Both the position numbers and the translations under genes were made by a program. Positions 23,401 through 32,394 of a DNA stretch of 64,000 bases are shown here, piece by piece. Within the stretch, counting starts at the first letter, position 1; every line of letters starts with the position of its first letter. This DNA is from Rhizobiales bacterium SYSU XM002 (GTDB taxonomy: Bacteria; Pseudomonadota; Alphaproteobacteria; Rhizobiales; Beijerinckiaceae), in assembly GCA_009846685.1 (NCBI GenBank), contig VWVY01000002.1:248001-312000 (forward strand), read 5' to 3'. A model generated the notes under the pieces. That model had not been told where the DNA came from. It saw nothing but the letters and a program-made list of their open reading frames with translations, and made no database searches.

Positions 23401-24334
23401 TCCCGGCGCCGCGCATGTTGCGTTGATCGAACTGCCGCTCGCGCAGCCGGATAAGGGACTCATCGTGGCCGCGGTCCGCGCGGAGCCTTGGCGCGGGCCA
23501 TATGCCGTCATGCAGACGGGGCAGTCCGATACCGGCGCGGTTTTCGCAGCAGAGGCCGCCGCCCGGTTCGGTGAAACCATGACCGAGCTTCCCGCCGGAC
23601 CGCTCTGGCGGTGGGATCATCACGCGGTACTCGATGTCACGCTTGCGGAAGGCGCACTCGCAAGCCTTGACGAGCTTGCCGTCCTTGCCGGGAAAAATGC
23701 CCTCGCCATAAATGACGGCGCCGGTGAAACCGAGATTGTCCTCTTTCGGGAAGCCGTCCTCGTTGGCGCCCGACGCTATCGCCTGAAAGGGCTTCTCCGG
23801 GGGATAGGGCTTTCAGAAACTCAGGCGACGCGCTCGCTGCCGCCGGGTTCGCAGGTTCTCGTGCTCGACGATGCTCTGGTCGATCTCGGAGTCGGGGTGG
23901 AGGAGATTGGCATCGAACACGCATTTCGCGTCGAGCCTGCCGGGCGCGCGCTGGACGATGCCACGGCCATCACCCTGACGGTCACGCCGCGCGGTGCTTC
24001 GCTCCTCCCGCTGTCGCCAGTTCATGCGCGGGCGAGGCGGACGGGTGGGGGCGTCTCATTCAGTTTTATCCGGCGGGTACGATCGGGTGGGGATTCGTTC
24101 GATCTCTACGAGGTTCCGCTGGGTGAGGACCGCGAGGAATACCGGTTTGAGATTCTCAATGCCGGGAACCCACTGCGGGAATACACGCTCTCGAATCCGT
24201 CGCTGCTCTACCCGTCAGGGACGGAGATCGCCGATTTCGGTACGGCAAGATCCGAGATCGAAATCCGCGTCCGCCAAATCAGCCAGATCGTCGGGCCGGG
24301 CCTGCCGCTCCAGGCAGTTGTGCCCGTTAGCTGA
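20423..24334 (+). CDS. GTA tail tip 'megatron' protein (gp15), TIM-barrel glycoside-hydrolase-like
   Basis: 1303 residues, the largest protein in the window. The N-terminus has a hydrophobic glycine-rich segment (about 1-45, typical of GTA tail tips and able to enter the recipient membrane), then the conserved VYGRVKLGGQVIWATEFEE region. The middle holds the GTA TIM-barrel domain (about 430-750) with YAADWTEYGARV, IGIDFYPPLTDWR and YLAEIGCPAIDKGGN. The C-terminal third holds phage-tail-3-type and receptor-binding domains. GGAGG precedes the start, which overlaps gp14. Length matches the model GTA protein. Confidence 0.94.
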   Translation: MATLALQIAGSALGAFTGLPFGAALGSAVGGTLGAMVDRAMLGGGRRVIEGPRLNDLHGISASEGAPIPRVYGRVKLGGQVIWATEFEEERLVEKRGGTGGKSTGGPAVRAVRYNYFANVAIGICEGPVNFVRRIWADGEELDLAGVNMRFYAGSEEQEPDPLIVAKQETGELPGFRGLAYVVLERFALEKYGNRLPQFAFEVVRAAPGLPQALRAINIIPGSTEFGYAVKEVREQFALGSSQAVNRAQWTHESDWLASIDALQALAPNLERATLISSWFGDDLRAGYCTLRPKTEKSGKTLSGGTWQVSGLTRETALPVSEEDGRPNYGGTPADSSIVGAIRDLKQRGLKVALHPFILMDIPGGNTLPDPWTGAGAQPPFPWRGRITCDPAPGRPSSAEGSAAVTSQISAFIGTAQASDFSLSGDNVMYTGPAEWGLRRMVLHHAMLAKAAGGVDTFILCSEMIGLTHCAGVGGIFPFVNALVSMLADIRAILGPATVITYAADWTEYGARVRNGGQDVAFPLDPLWSNAEIGAIGIDFYPPLTDWRAGRDHLDHALFESALDPAYLAARVMGGEAFDWFYADDGARAGQVRSAITDGAFGKPWVYRPKDIATWWGSPHIERQGGLEAAQPTVFQPMGKPVYLAEIGCPAIDKGGNQPNIFPDPKSVENAIPHFSSGARDDLAQWRVLEALIGWFNPEGESFREERNPLSPVYGGRMIDPSFVAPWAYDARPFPAFPLQRSLWADGENWLRGHWLNGRIEGAPLGSLLAMIGEDFGHPVTSASALTGFANGYVIDRPMSARAALEPLVGLFGLGVRTDEQGLVVCNRPPRVVRRIASDDLVPLRDGQLMEITRQQEAELPRTFALGFIDDERQFRQAVALAASGNDLTRREASQSVTLHLPKGTAQRLAEIRIQDLWNGRETFSFRLARVGLDIEPGDLIEVETNTGIRSVLVTSITDGLHRECEGRAYDLHLTEPGMTVDELPPEPGIPALPGAAHVALIELPLAQPDKGLIVAAVRAEPWRGPYAVMQTGQSDTGAVFAAEAAARFGETMTELPAGPLWRWDHHAVLDVTLAEGALASLDELAVLAGKNALAINDGAGETEIVLFREAVLVGARRYRLKGLLRGIGLSETQATRSLPPGSQVLVLDDALVDLGVGVEEIGIEHAFRVEPAGRALDDATAITLTVTPRGASLLPLSPVHARARRTGGGVSFSFIRRVRSGGDSFDLYEVPLGEDREEYRFEILNAGNPLREYTLSNPSLLYPSGTEIADFGTARSEIEIRVRQISQIVGPGLPLQAVVPVS

Positions 24335-24346
24335 GGGCTGAGATCG

Positions 24347-25117
24347 ATGAATTCGACCTTTGACCGTGCTCTGGATGCCGTTCTTCGTCACGAGGGCGGC
24401 TATGTCGATCACCCGGCTGATCCGGGCGGGGCAACGAAGTTCGGCATTACGCTGGCGACCCTCGGCGACTGGCGAGGCAGGGCGGTAACGAAGGCTGACG
24501 TCAGGGCATTGATGCGCGAAGAGGCGGCCGTCATCTACCGCGCCCGGTATTGGGACGCCGTGCGGGGCAACGAGTTGCCGTCAGGGCTCGATCTCGCCCT
24601 GTTCGATTTTGCAGTAAATTCTGGGCCCTCGCGCGCAATTTCGACCTTACAGGAAGCGCTTGGCGTGCAGGTCGACGGTCGGATTGGTCCGGTCACGATG
24701 GCCGCGCTGGGAACGTGGGACACCAAGACGCTGGTGGCGGCGCTGTGCGAGCGGCGGCTGGCCTTCCTGCGCCGGCTCGCGACCTTTCCGCTATTCGGCA
24801 GGGGCTGGACCCGGCGCGTCGAAGAAATAGCGCGGGAGGCAAAGGTTCTGGCCGGGCGAGGGCAGATATCGGGGAGTAACGATAGTAAGCCTCGAAAGGA
24901 CGAAGCCTCAATGGATATCACCAAGACGGTTTTCTCATCCCGCACGATCTGGGCCAACGGGATCGGCCTTGTCGCCCTTCTCCTGTCCTGGTTCGGGTTC
25001 GATACCGCCGGCATCGACAAAAGCGCTCTGACGGACAGCCTTTTTCAGGCCGTTGCGGCGATCAGTTTTGTCGCCTCGACCTTTTTCCGGGTGATCGCGT
25101 CAAAAAAGCTGCTGTGA
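24347..25117 (+). CDS. GH108 endolysin fused to holin-like membrane tail
   Basis: 256 residues. The N-terminal part is a GH108 N-acetylmuramidase with the catalytic glutamate in RHEGGYVDHPADPGGATKFG (about 13-32), then LALFDFAVNSGPSRAI and a peptidoglycan-binding segment. From residue 189 (MDITKTVFSSRTIWAN) follows a typical small holin-like segment with two hydrophobic helices (about 203-217 and 233-251). An internal ATG at 24911 with GAAAGGA upstream could also release the tail as a 68-residue protein. It is the last gene of the GTA cluster and probably serves host lysis. Confidence 0.85.
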   Translation: MNSTFDRALDAVLRHEGGYVDHPADPGGATKFGITLATLGDWRGRAVTKADVRALMREEAAVIYRARYWDAVRGNELPSGLDLALFDFAVNSGPSRAISTLQEALGVQVDGRIGPVTMAALGTWDTKTLVAALCERRLAFLRRLATFPLFGRGWTRRVEEIAREAKVLAGRGQISGSNDSKPRKDEASMDITKTVFSSRTIWANGIGLVALLLSWFGFDTAGIDKSALTDSLFQAVAAISFVASTFFRVIASKKLL

Positions 25118-25229
25118 TCGTCGCTCTGGCGGATATGGCCCCCAGCCGAGTTGGTGTATAAGCCGCGAAACGGAAACGGCTGCCCGACAAGGGGGCCGTC
25201 TCCGCAGATGCCATCGGCCGGAGTTCTGA

Positions 25230-25910
25230 ATGCGCCTTCTTGTCGTCGAGGATGATCGTGATCTCAACCGCCAGCTCGTCTCGGCACTCGAAGATGCCGG
25301 CTATGCGGTCGACAAGGCCTTCGACGGCGAGGAAGGCCATTACCTCGGCGAGACCGAGCCTTACGATGGCGTGATCCTCGATATGGGTCTTCCGGGCATG
25401 GACGGCATCCGCGTGCTGGAGAAGTGGCGGCGCGAGGGTCGGACGATGCCGGTTCTCATTCTAACCGCGCGCGATCGCTGGAGCGAGAAGGTACAGGGCT
25501 TCGACGCCGGTGCCGACGATTACGTCACCAAGCCCTTTCACATGGAAGAGGTTCTGGCTCGCCTCCGCGCATTGTTGCGTCGTGCCGCCGGCCACGCGAC
25601 AAGCGAACTCCATTGCGGCCCCGTAACGCTGGACACACGGTCGAGCCGCGTTGTCGTCGATGGTAACGCGGTGCGCCTCACCTCCCACGAATACCGCCTG
25701 CTGGCCTACCTGATGCATCATCAGGGGCGGGTTGTCTCCCGGACCGAGTTGGTGGAGCATCTCTACGATCAGGATTTCGATCGTGATTCCAACACGATCG
25801 AGGTGTTTGTCGGTCGCTTGCGGAAGAAGCTGGGCGTCGACATCATCCAGACCGTCCGCGGCCTCGGCTATATCGCCGCCATGCCGGACGTGCCGGCGAA
25901 ACGCACCTGA
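25230..25910 (+). CDS. feuP: OmpR-family response regulator, FeuP/PhoP-like
   Basis: 226 residues: receiver domain with acidic pocket EDD at 7-9, phosphoacceptor Asp51 in VILDMGLPG, and the switch lysine in VTKPF; then a winged-helix DNA-binding domain with RLTSHEYRLLAYL and a final QTVRGLGYI. The N-terminal text, with FDGEEGHYLGETEPYD, is that of rhizobial FeuP, which with FeuQ controls cyclic glucan export and envelope genes. The partner kinase follows 12 bases later, and the ccm genes come next as in rhizobia. The name rests on similarity and order. Confidence 0.85.
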   Translation: MRLLVVEDDRDLNRQLVSALEDAGYAVDKAFDGEEGHYLGETEPYDGVILDMGLPGMDGIRVLEKWRREGRTMPVLILTARDRWSEKVQGFDAGADDYVTKPFHMEEVLARLRALLRRAAGHATSELHCGPVTLDTRSSRVVVDGNAVRLTSHEYRLLAYLMHHQGRVVSRTELVEHLYDQDFDRDSNTIEVFVGRLRKKLGVDIIQTVRGLGYIAAMPDVPAKRT

Positions 25911-25922
25911 GAAAGGCGCGCC

Positions 25923-27323
25923 ATGCGCTTCAGGCTCCCCGCGACCCTGACGCCGCGCTCGCTGGCGGGACGCCTTTTCCTGTCGGCGGTCGTACTCTCC
26001 GGGCTGGTGCTGGTGACGGCCGCGACCATTCTCTCTGCGATCAACCGGCGCAGCGTCGAGGCAGCGTTCGACGAGCGTCTCAAGCTCTATCTCAAGGTGT
26101 TGGTGGCTGACGTCGCCTCGCTGACGGATGGCGGCAACGTCGAACCGGGCAATCTCGGGGAGCCGCAATTCCAGATCCCGCTGTCTGGCTGGTATTGGCA
26201 GATCATCCGAATCGAGCGTGCCAATGGGGCGACCAATCTTCTGCGTGCTTCCCGCTCGTTGTTCTCCGCACGCCTGCCCTCGCTCGTCGGCGCTGATGCC
26301 AACGCCTCCCGCAGCGATTTCCGCGACGGATACGTCAAGGGGCCGGGCGACAAGCGCATCCGCCTTGTCGAGCAGGAAATCGATCTTGGCGAACAAAATC
26401 GCTTTGTGATTTCCGTGGCCGGCAACGCTGAGGAGATCGCGGATGAGAGCCGGCGTTTCGATTTCACACTCGTCATCATCCTCACGATCCTGTCGATTGC
26501 CCTTGCGGTGTCCGCGCTGTTTCAGGTCCGGTTTGGTCTTGAGCCACTGCGGAGGTTGATCCAGTCGCTGGGTGAGGTCCGGACCGGGCAAAAAGAACAC
26601 GTCGAGGGTGATTTTCCGACCGAAGTCGCGCCGCTGGCGCAGGAGCTGAACCAGCTTCTCGACGTCAACCGCGAGATCGTCGCCCGCGCGCGCGGCCAGG
26701 TCGGCAACCTCGCCCATGCCCTCAAGACGCCGCTCTCCGTGCTCATCAACGAAGCGAAAGCCGAACCCGGCTTGCTTGCGGATAAGGTGCGCGAACAGAG
26801 CGTGGTGATGCGCGATCAGGTCCAGTATTATCTCGATCGTGCCCGTGCCGCCGCCCGTGCCGTAACGGTCGGCAACCTGACCGACATTGAACCGGTACTG
26901 CGCTCACTGATCCGGGCCTTCGAGAAGATCTATCGCGATCGCGACATCGCATTCGCGACAGACATCGAAACCGAGCGCCGGTTTCGTGGCGAGAAGCAGG
27001 ATCTCGAGGAGATGCTGGGCAATCTCGTCGATAACGCTGGTAAGTGGGCGCATTCGAAGGTCAGGGTCGAAATCGGTGACGAGCCGGATTCGCAAGCCGC
27101 GCCGATGATCCATCTGATCGTCGACGACGATGGCCCCGGCCTGCCGGAATCGGCTCGCATCGAAGCCACCAAGCGCGGCCGAAGGCTGGATGAGACCAAA
27201 CCCGGGTCCGGTCTCGGCCTGTCGATCGTTGTCGATCTGGCTGCGCTCTATGGCGGATCGCTCAGCCTTGGCGATTCACCCCTCGGCGGCTTGCGCGCGA
27301 AGCTTGTCTTACCTGCGCTATGA
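25923..27323 (+). CDS. feuQ: sensor histidine kinase, FeuQ/PhoQ-like
   Basis: 466 residues. Membrane helices at about 18-40 and 182-203 flank a periplasmic sensor domain; a HAMP follows. Dimerisation helix with phosphorylated His265 in GNLAHALKTPLSVL; ATPase with EEMLGNLVDNAGKWA, DDDGPGLP and GSGLGLSIV. The HALKTP form is typical of PhoQ/FeuQ-type kinases. The gene is cotranscribed with the regulator. Confidence 0.87.
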   Translation: MRFRLPATLTPRSLAGRLFLSAVVLSGLVLVTAATILSAINRRSVEAAFDERLKLYLKVLVADVASLTDGGNVEPGNLGEPQFQIPLSGWYWQIIRIERANGATNLLRASRSLFSARLPSLVGADANASRSDFRDGYVKGPGDKRIRLVEQEIDLGEQNRFVISVAGNAEEIADESRRFDFTLVIILTILSIALAVSALFQVRFGLEPLRRLIQSLGEVRTGQKEHVEGDFPTEVAPLAQELNQLLDVNREIVARARGQVGNLAHALKTPLSVLINEAKAEPGLLADKVREQSVVMRDQVQYYLDRARAAARAVTVGNLTDIEPVLRSLIRAFEKIYRDRDIAFATDIETERRFRGEKQDLEEMLGNLVDNAGKWAHSKVRVEIGDEPDSQAAPMIHLIVDDDGPGLPESARIEATKRGRRLDETKPGSGLGLSIVVDLAALYGGSLSLGDSPLGGLRAKLVLPAL

Positions 27324-27444
27324 GCCGGTTTTCGAAGGCGCAGGAGCAATTCGGGGGCACAAATCAAAAAAGTTTGCGCTCGGTCAACTGGCAATCCGAT
27401 CCGTCATGCTCTAGGCACAATCTCGATTTCTTTGCCGAGTTGAT

Positions 27445-28569
27445 ATGTCGATCTGGATTGTCATTTCCCTGCTGGTCGTGGTTGCGGTGCTGGTCACGCT
27501 GTGGCCGTTCATCGTCGGTGGCAGGTCGGCGTCTCCGCTCGACCATGCGATCCGGTTCTACGAGGCGCGCAAGGCTGAGTTGCAGCGCCAGCGCGACAGT
27601 GGCGAGATCAGCGATACCGACCTCGAATCCGCGCTCGCTGAGCAGGGGCGCGCACTGATCGCGCTCGGGCGGGTTGAGACACAGGCTTCGAGCGATGGCG
27701 GACGCCTAGTGCGGCGCAAGGCGGTGGCGATCCTGGCGATGATCGGCCTGCCGCTGCTCTCGGTCGCGATTTACTGGAAACTCGGCGCACCTGCGCTTCC
27801 GGATATGCCGCTCGCGAGCCGCAAGGTCGAGCCGCGCAATCTCGACATTGCCGCCGCACTTCAGAAGATCGAGGCCCATCTGGCGAAAAACCCGAACGAC
27901 GGACGCGGTTTCGAGGTTGTCGCGCCGGTCTACCTCCGTGCCGGACGCTTCGACGATGCCGTGGTCGCCTATCGTCGCGTAGTCGAACTGCTGGGCGAAA
28001 CGCCCGCGCGCATGGCCGACCTTGGTGAGAGCCTTGTCGCCCAGGCGAACGGCGTCATCAATGCTGATGCCCGGCAGGCATTCGAACGCGCGATTGCTCT
28101 TGATTCGGGCATGGCGAAGGCCAAATTCTACCTTGCGATCGCGCGCGAGCAGGATGGCGACAAGGCAGGTGCACTGGAGGAGTTCCGGCGCATCGCAACG
28201 GCATTGCCGGAGGGGCCGGCGCGCATGCGGGTGATGGATGAGATCGAGCGCTTGGACCCCTCGGCCAAAGCACCGACGCCGGGCGGTGAAGCCGGGCAGG
28301 CGATCGCCAATCTCCCGCCAGCAGAGCGCGCAGCCGCCATTCGCGGGATGATCGATGCACTGGAGGCACGGCTTGAGCAATCCGGCGGATCGCTCGGCGA
28401 ATGGCAGCGGCTGGTGCGGGCGCTGATCGTTACCGGCGAACGCGAGCGCGCTACGCGAGCGCTGGAACGGGCCCGCAAGGCGCTCGAGGGAAATGTCGAG
28501 GCCGGTCCGGCCTTGGATGAACTGGCGAAGGACCTCGCCGCGATGCCGGAACAGGGGAAGGGCGGATGA
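27445..28569 (+). CDS. ccmI: cytochrome c maturation protein CcmI (CycH)
   Basis: 374 residues. Two membrane helices (about 3-24 and 97-113) flank a cytoplasmic segment with [20 protein letters not shown]; the periplasmic part holds TPR-like repeats ([31 protein letters not shown]). CcmI chaperones apocytochrome c to the haem ligase. It is first in the order ccmI-ccmE-ccmF-ccmH, overlapping ccmE by four bases. Confidence 0.92.
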   Translation: MSIWIVISLLVVVAVLVTLWPFIVGGRSASPLDHAIRFYEARKAELQRQRDSGEISDTDLESALAEQGRALIALGRVETQASSDGGRLVRRKAVAILAMIGLPLLSVAIYWKLGAPALPDMPLASRKVEPRNLDIAAALQKIEAHLAKNPNDGRGFEVVAPVYLRAGRFDDAVVAYRRVVELLGETPARMADLGESLVAQANGVINADARQAFERAIALDSGMAKAKFYLAIAREQDGDKAGALEEFRRIATALPEGPARMRVMDEIERLDPSAKAPTPGGEAGQAIANLPPAERAAAIRGMIDALEARLEQSGGSLGEWQRLVRALIVTGERERATRALERARKALEGNVEAGPALDELAKDLAAMPEQGKGG

Positions 28570-29021
28570 CCCGGAAACAGAAGCGGTTGGCGATCATCGG
28601 CGGCATCGGCGCCATCATTGCGCTGGCGATGGGGCTGATCCTAACCGCGCTGCGCGACAAGATTGTGTTCTTCCGTTCGCCGACTGAGGTTGCCGAAGGC
28701 AAGGTCCGCCCCGGCGACAGCTTCCGGCTCGGCGGACTTGTGCTCACCGGGAGTGTACGCAAGGAAGAAGGGCAGCGCGTGTTCTTCACGGTGACGGACG
28801 GCGCGAAGGAAGTTAAGGTTCAGTACACCGGGCTGCTACCCGACCTCTTCCGCGAGGGACAGGGGGTCGTGACCGAAGGCAAGCTCGATGGAGCGGGAAC
28901 GTTCACCGCCACCAACGTTCTCGCCAAGCATGACGAGAACTACATGCCGCGCGAGGTCGCGGACACACTGAAAAAACAGGGACACTGGCGCGAGGATAAG
29001 CCGGGAGGGGCCAAGCCATGA
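28566..29021 (+). CDS. ccmE: haem chaperone CcmE (CycJ)
   Basis: 151 residues. N-terminal signal anchor (about residues 9-29), then the OB-fold haem-binding domain with [23 protein letters not shown] and [18 protein letters not shown]. The haem-attaching histidine is in [10 protein letters not shown] near the C-terminus, with the usual tyrosine. It receives haem from CcmC (not in the window) and hands it to CcmF. Start and stop overlap the neighbours by four bases. Confidence 0.95.
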   Translation: MTRKQKRLAIIGGIGAIIALAMGLILTALRDKIVFFRSPTEVAEGKVRPGDSFRLGGLVLTGSVRKEEGQRVFFTVTDGAKEVKVQYTGLLPDLFREGQGVVTEGKLDGAGTFTATNVLAKHDENYMPREVADTLKKQGHWREDKPGGAKP

Positions 29022-30994
29022 TCGTCGAGATCGGACATTTCGCCCTCATTCTCGCCTTCGTCGTGTCGCTCTTTCAGGCGATTGTGCCTGTCTGGGGCGC
29101 GGTGCGGCATGACGGTGCGCTCGTGCGCCTTGCGCCGCGTGCGGCGTTGCTGCAATTCGCGCTTGTCATCGTCTCCTTCGCGAGCCTGACGAACGCCTAC
29201 CTCAATTCGGATTTCTCCGTCGCCAACGTCTTCCAGAACTCGCATACGCTCAAACCGCTGATCTACAAGTGGAGCGGCGTATGGGGCAATCACGAGGGAT
29301 CGATGCTCCTCTGGGTGTTGATCCTTGCATTGTTCGGCGCGGCGGTGGCGCTGTTTTCCCGCCGGCTGCCGGATGACATGCTGGGTGTGACGCTGGCCGT
29401 ACAGTCGATGATCGCGGCCGCCTTCATGGCCTTCCTGATCTTCACTTCGAACCCCTTCCTGCGCCTCGCCAATCCGCCCTTCGAGGGACGCGATCTCAAC
29501 CCGGTCCTTCAGGATCCCGGTCTCGCGATCCATCCCCCGCTCCTCTATCTCGGCTATGTCGGCTTCTCGATCGTCTTCTCCTTCGCCGCGGCGGCGCTGA
29601 TTCTCGGCCGGGTCGATGCTGCCTTTGCCCGCATGGTCAGGCCCTGGACGCTCGTCGCATGGATCGCGCTGACGCTTGGCATCGCGATGGGCTCCTACTG
29701 GGCTTATTACGAGCTCGGCTGGGGCGGCTACTGGTTCTGGGACCCGGTGGAAAACGCCTCGCTCATGCCGTGGCTGACTGGCACCGCGTTGCTCCATTCG
29801 GCGATCGTGATGGAGAAGCGCGAGGCGCTGAAGATCTGGACGATCCTGCTCGCGGTCATCACCTTCTCGCTTTCACTGCTCGGGACCTTCCTTGTGCGCT
29901 CCGGCGTGCTCACTTCGGTGCACGCCTTCGCAGTCGACCCCGAACGCGGGCTTTTCATCCTTTTCATCCTGATCCTCTTCATTGGTGGCAGCTTTGCGCT
30001 GTTCGCGCTCCGTGCCAACGCGATGCGCGCCGGCACCCTGTTTTCGCCGGTGAGCCGTGAGGGGGCGCTGGTTTTCAACAACCTGTTCCTCTCGGTCGCG
30101 GCGCTCGCGGTTTTCATCGGCACGCTTTACCCGCTGCTGCTGGAGGCGTTGACGGGCGCGAAGATCTCGGTCGGCGCGCCGTTCTTCAATCTCACGGCCG
30201 TGCCGTTGATGATCCCGCTGTTCATGGCGATTCCCGTCGGCCAGAAGCTCGCCTGGAAGCGAGGCGATCTCGCCGGGGCAATGAGCCGCCTCTGGTGGGT
30301 TCTGGCGCTCGCGGTCGGAGCTGTTGCGGGCGTTGCCTCTATCGTCTCGGGTGGTCCGGCCATGGCGCTTGCCGGCGTGGCGCTCGGGCTTTTCCTCGTG
30401 CTGGGCGCGCTTGATGAATTGCTCGAACGGGCAACGCGCGGCGGCTGGGAGCGATTTTTCCCGCGTCTTTTCGCAATTCCCCGGTCCAATGTCGCAATGG
30501 CGCTCGCTCATGCCGGTGTCGGATTGATGGTGCTGGGGATCAGCGCCACGGCTTTTGAGAAGGAGAAGGTCGTCTCGGTCAAGGCCGGCGAGACGATCAC
30601 GGTGGGCGACTATTCGCTGACACTGAACGGACTGACAACGCAGACCGGTCCGAACTATAATGCGCTGGTCGCCCGGTTTGTCCTGCGGGATGGGACAGGC
30701 GTCGTGGCAGAACTCAATCCGGCGAAGCGCGTCTACGTCGGACGTCAGATGCCGACCTCCGAGGTCGCCCGACACCGTGCAGGGCTGAGCGAGGTCTATC
30801 TCGCGATTGGCGAAACCTCTGGCGGGGATAGGGTCGATCTTCGCGCCTATTACAAGCCGTATGTGCTTCTCATCTGGCTTGGCCCGGTGCTGATGGCGAT
30901 CGGCGGCCTGCTTTCGTTGTCGGATCGGCGCCTGCGTGTCGGCGTGCCGCGTCGAGCCCGCATGGGGATGCCGCAGGGCAGCCCGGCGGAGTAG
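29018..30994 (+). CDS. ccmF: cytochrome c haem lyase subunit CcmF (CycK)
   Basis: 658 residues with about 15 membrane helices. The tryptophan-rich WWD signature is in [20 protein letters not shown] (about residues 227-246), flanked by conserved histidines. It ligates haem to apocytochrome c in the inner membrane, together with CcmH. Length is normal for the family. The start overlaps ccmE and ccmH follows within 5 bases. Confidence 0.95.
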   Translation: MIVEIGHFALILAFVVSLFQAIVPVWGAVRHDGALVRLAPRAALLQFALVIVSFASLTNAYLNSDFSVANVFQNSHTLKPLIYKWSGVWGNHEGSMLLWVLILALFGAAVALFSRRLPDDMLGVTLAVQSMIAAAFMAFLIFTSNPFLRLANPPFEGRDLNPVLQDPGLAIHPPLLYLGYVGFSIVFSFAAAALILGRVDAAFARMVRPWTLVAWIALTLGIAMGSYWAYYELGWGGYWFWDPVENASLMPWLTGTALLHSAIVMEKREALKIWTILLAVITFSLSLLGTFLVRSGVLTSVHAFAVDPERGLFILFILILFIGGSFALFALRANAMRAGTLFSPVSREGALVFNNLFLSVAALAVFIGTLYPLLLEALTGAKISVGAPFFNLTAVPLMIPLFMAIPVGQKLAWKRGDLAGAMSRLWWVLALAVGAVAGVASIVSGGPAMALAGVALGLFLVLGALDELLERATRGGWERFFPRLFAIPRSNVAMALAHAGVGLMVLGISATAFEKEKVVSVKAGETITVGDYSLTLNGLTTQTGPNYNALVARFVLRDGTGVVAELNPAKRVYVGRQMPTSEVARHRAGLSEVYLAIGETSGGDRVDLRAYYKPYVLLIWLGPVLMAIGGLLSLSDRRLRVGVPRRARMGMPQGSPAE

Positions 30995-30998
30995 TGCA

Positions 30999-31496
30999 AT
31001 GAGAACGCTCCTTGCCTCCCTGGCCTTGCTCGTCTGGCTCAGCCCTGCGCTCGCGGTCAAACCGGAGGAGCAGCTGGCCGATCCGGCGCTGGAAACACGG
31101 GCGCGGGAGATTTCCGCTGGCATCCGCTGCCTCGTCTGCCAGAATCAGTCGATCGACGATTCCGATGCGAGCCTCGCACAGGACCTGCGGCGGCTGGTGC
31201 GCGAGCGCGTCAAGGCCGGCGACAGCGATCAGGCTGTTCGTGATTTCCTCGTCGCGCGTTACGGCGAGTTCGTGCTGCTGAAGCCGAGTTTCAATGCCCG
31301 CAATCTGGTGCTCTGGGGATTGCCGCTGGCAGCGCTGCTGATCGGCGGCGTTGCCGCCTTTCGATTGTTCGGTCGACGTCGGACCGAGGAAAGCGAAATC
31401 TCGGAAGACGGCCCGCCCGAAAAACTCTCTCCAGACGAGCAGGCGGAACTCGACCGTCTCTTGCGCCAGGATCAGCTTGGGCAGAAACGCGCCTGA
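30999..31496 (+). CDS. ccmH: thiol-reducing cytochrome c maturation protein CcmH (CycL)
   Basis: 165 residues. Signal peptide (about 1-20), the redox motif RCLVCQNQSIDDSDA with LVCQ around residues 44-47, RVKAGDSDQAVRDFLVARYGEFVLLKP and a C-terminal membrane helix. It keeps the CXXCH of apocytochrome c reduced for haem attachment. Here the reading frame begins earlier, but the ATG at 30999 gives the proper signal peptide. In several rhizobia degP follows; here there is none. Confidence 0.93.
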   Translation: MRTLLASLALLVWLSPALAVKPEEQLADPALETRAREISAGIRCLVCQNQSIDDSDASLAQDLRRLVRERVKAGDSDQAVRDFLVARYGEFVLLKPSFNARNLVLWGLPLAALLIGGVAAFRLFGRRRTEESEISEDGPPEKLSPDEQAELDRLLRQDQLGQKRA

Positions 31497-31507
31497 ACCT
31501 TACGAAA

Positions 31508-31525
31508 TTGTCATGTCCCTGTCAG
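31508..31525 (+). promoter_or_regulatory. PHO-box-like direct repeat upstream of second response regulator
   Basis: TTGTCAT, four bases, CTGTCAG: two TGTCA units exactly 11 bases apart, close to the PhoB box (CTGTCAT-N4-CTGTCAT). The same stretch also holds an inverted repeat, ATGTCCC (31513-31519) and GGGACAT (31530-31536). It could bind PhoB or the regulator encoded just downstream, an OmpR/PhoB-family protein. Confidence 0.4.
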
Positions 31526-31713
31526 ATTCGGGACATCGGGATACCGTTAGATAGTCATTGTGTCTCGCGGGATGAGCTTCCGGCATACCCCCGTCGCCCC
31601 CCGCTCCGGATTTCTCCCGCGAGACCGCCTCCCGGCTTGACGCCGCATCAAACCGATGGCGATCTGTTTCCCCCGAGAAGGACAGACCACCGGCCGCGCA
31701 TGAAAGTCCCGGC

Positions 31714-32394
31714 ATGAAAATCCTTGTTGTTGAAGACGATGTCGAAGCCGGACGGTATCTCGCCCGCGCCCTGACCGAGGCCGGCCATGTCGCCGATCAC
31801 GCCGTTGATGGCGAGCAGGGTCTCGAAATGGCGCTTTCCGGCAGCTACGACGTGTTGATCGTCGACCGGATGCTGCCGAAGAGGGACGGGCTTTCTCTCA
31901 TCATGGCGCTACGCTCCGAGAAGCGGACGACGCCGGTGTTGATTCTCTCCGCGCTCGGACAGGTCGATGACCGCGTGCTCGGCCTGCGCGCGGGCGGCGA
32001 TGATTACCTCACAAAACCCTATGCCTTCACCGAATGTCTTGCGCGCGTCGAGGCGCTCGCCCGGCGCCAGAACCCGCAGAGCGCCCAGCTGACCTATCGC
32101 GTCGGCGACCTCGAACTCGATCGCCTTGCCCATCGCGTCACGCGGGCAGGTGAGGAAATCCTGCTTCAGCCGCGCGAATTCCGTCTGCTCGAATACCTGA
32201 TGCGCCATGCCGGGCAGGTGGTGACCCGCACGATGCTCCTCGAGAATGTGTGGGATTACCATTTCGATCCGCAGACCAACGTGATCGACGTTCATATCTC
32301 GCGCCTTCGCGGCAAGATCGAGCGAGGTCAGGGCGCGGCACTGCTGCACACCGTGCGCGGCGCGGGTTACATGATCCGTGATAATGAGCGCTGA
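31714..32394 (+). CDS. OmpR-family response regulator
   Basis: 226 residues: receiver domain with EDD at 7-9, phosphoacceptor Asp51 in LIVDRMLPKRDG, switch lysine in LTKPYAF; winged-helix domain with LLQPREFRLLEYLMRHAGQVVTR and HTVRGAGYMIRD. It overlaps its kinase by 11 bases. In rhizobia a regulator/kinase pair stands between degP and glnE in this neighbourhood; the target genes are not known to me. Confidence 0.9.
   Translation: MKILVVEDDVEAGRYLARALTEAGHVADHAVDGEQGLEMALSGSYDVLIVDRMLPKRDGLSLIMALRSEKRTTPVLILSALGQVDDRVLGLRAGGDDYLTKPYAFTECLARVEALARRQNPQSAQLTYRVGDLELDRLAHRVTRAGEEILLQPREFRLLEYLMRHAGQVVTRTMLLENVWDYHFDPQTNVIDVHISRLRGKIERGQGAALLHTVRGAGYMIRDNER

Noticed and set aside
9891-25117. Ordinary temperate prophage
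   Set aside because: No integrase, repressor, replication genes or visible attachment repeats; gene order and families are those of a GTA.
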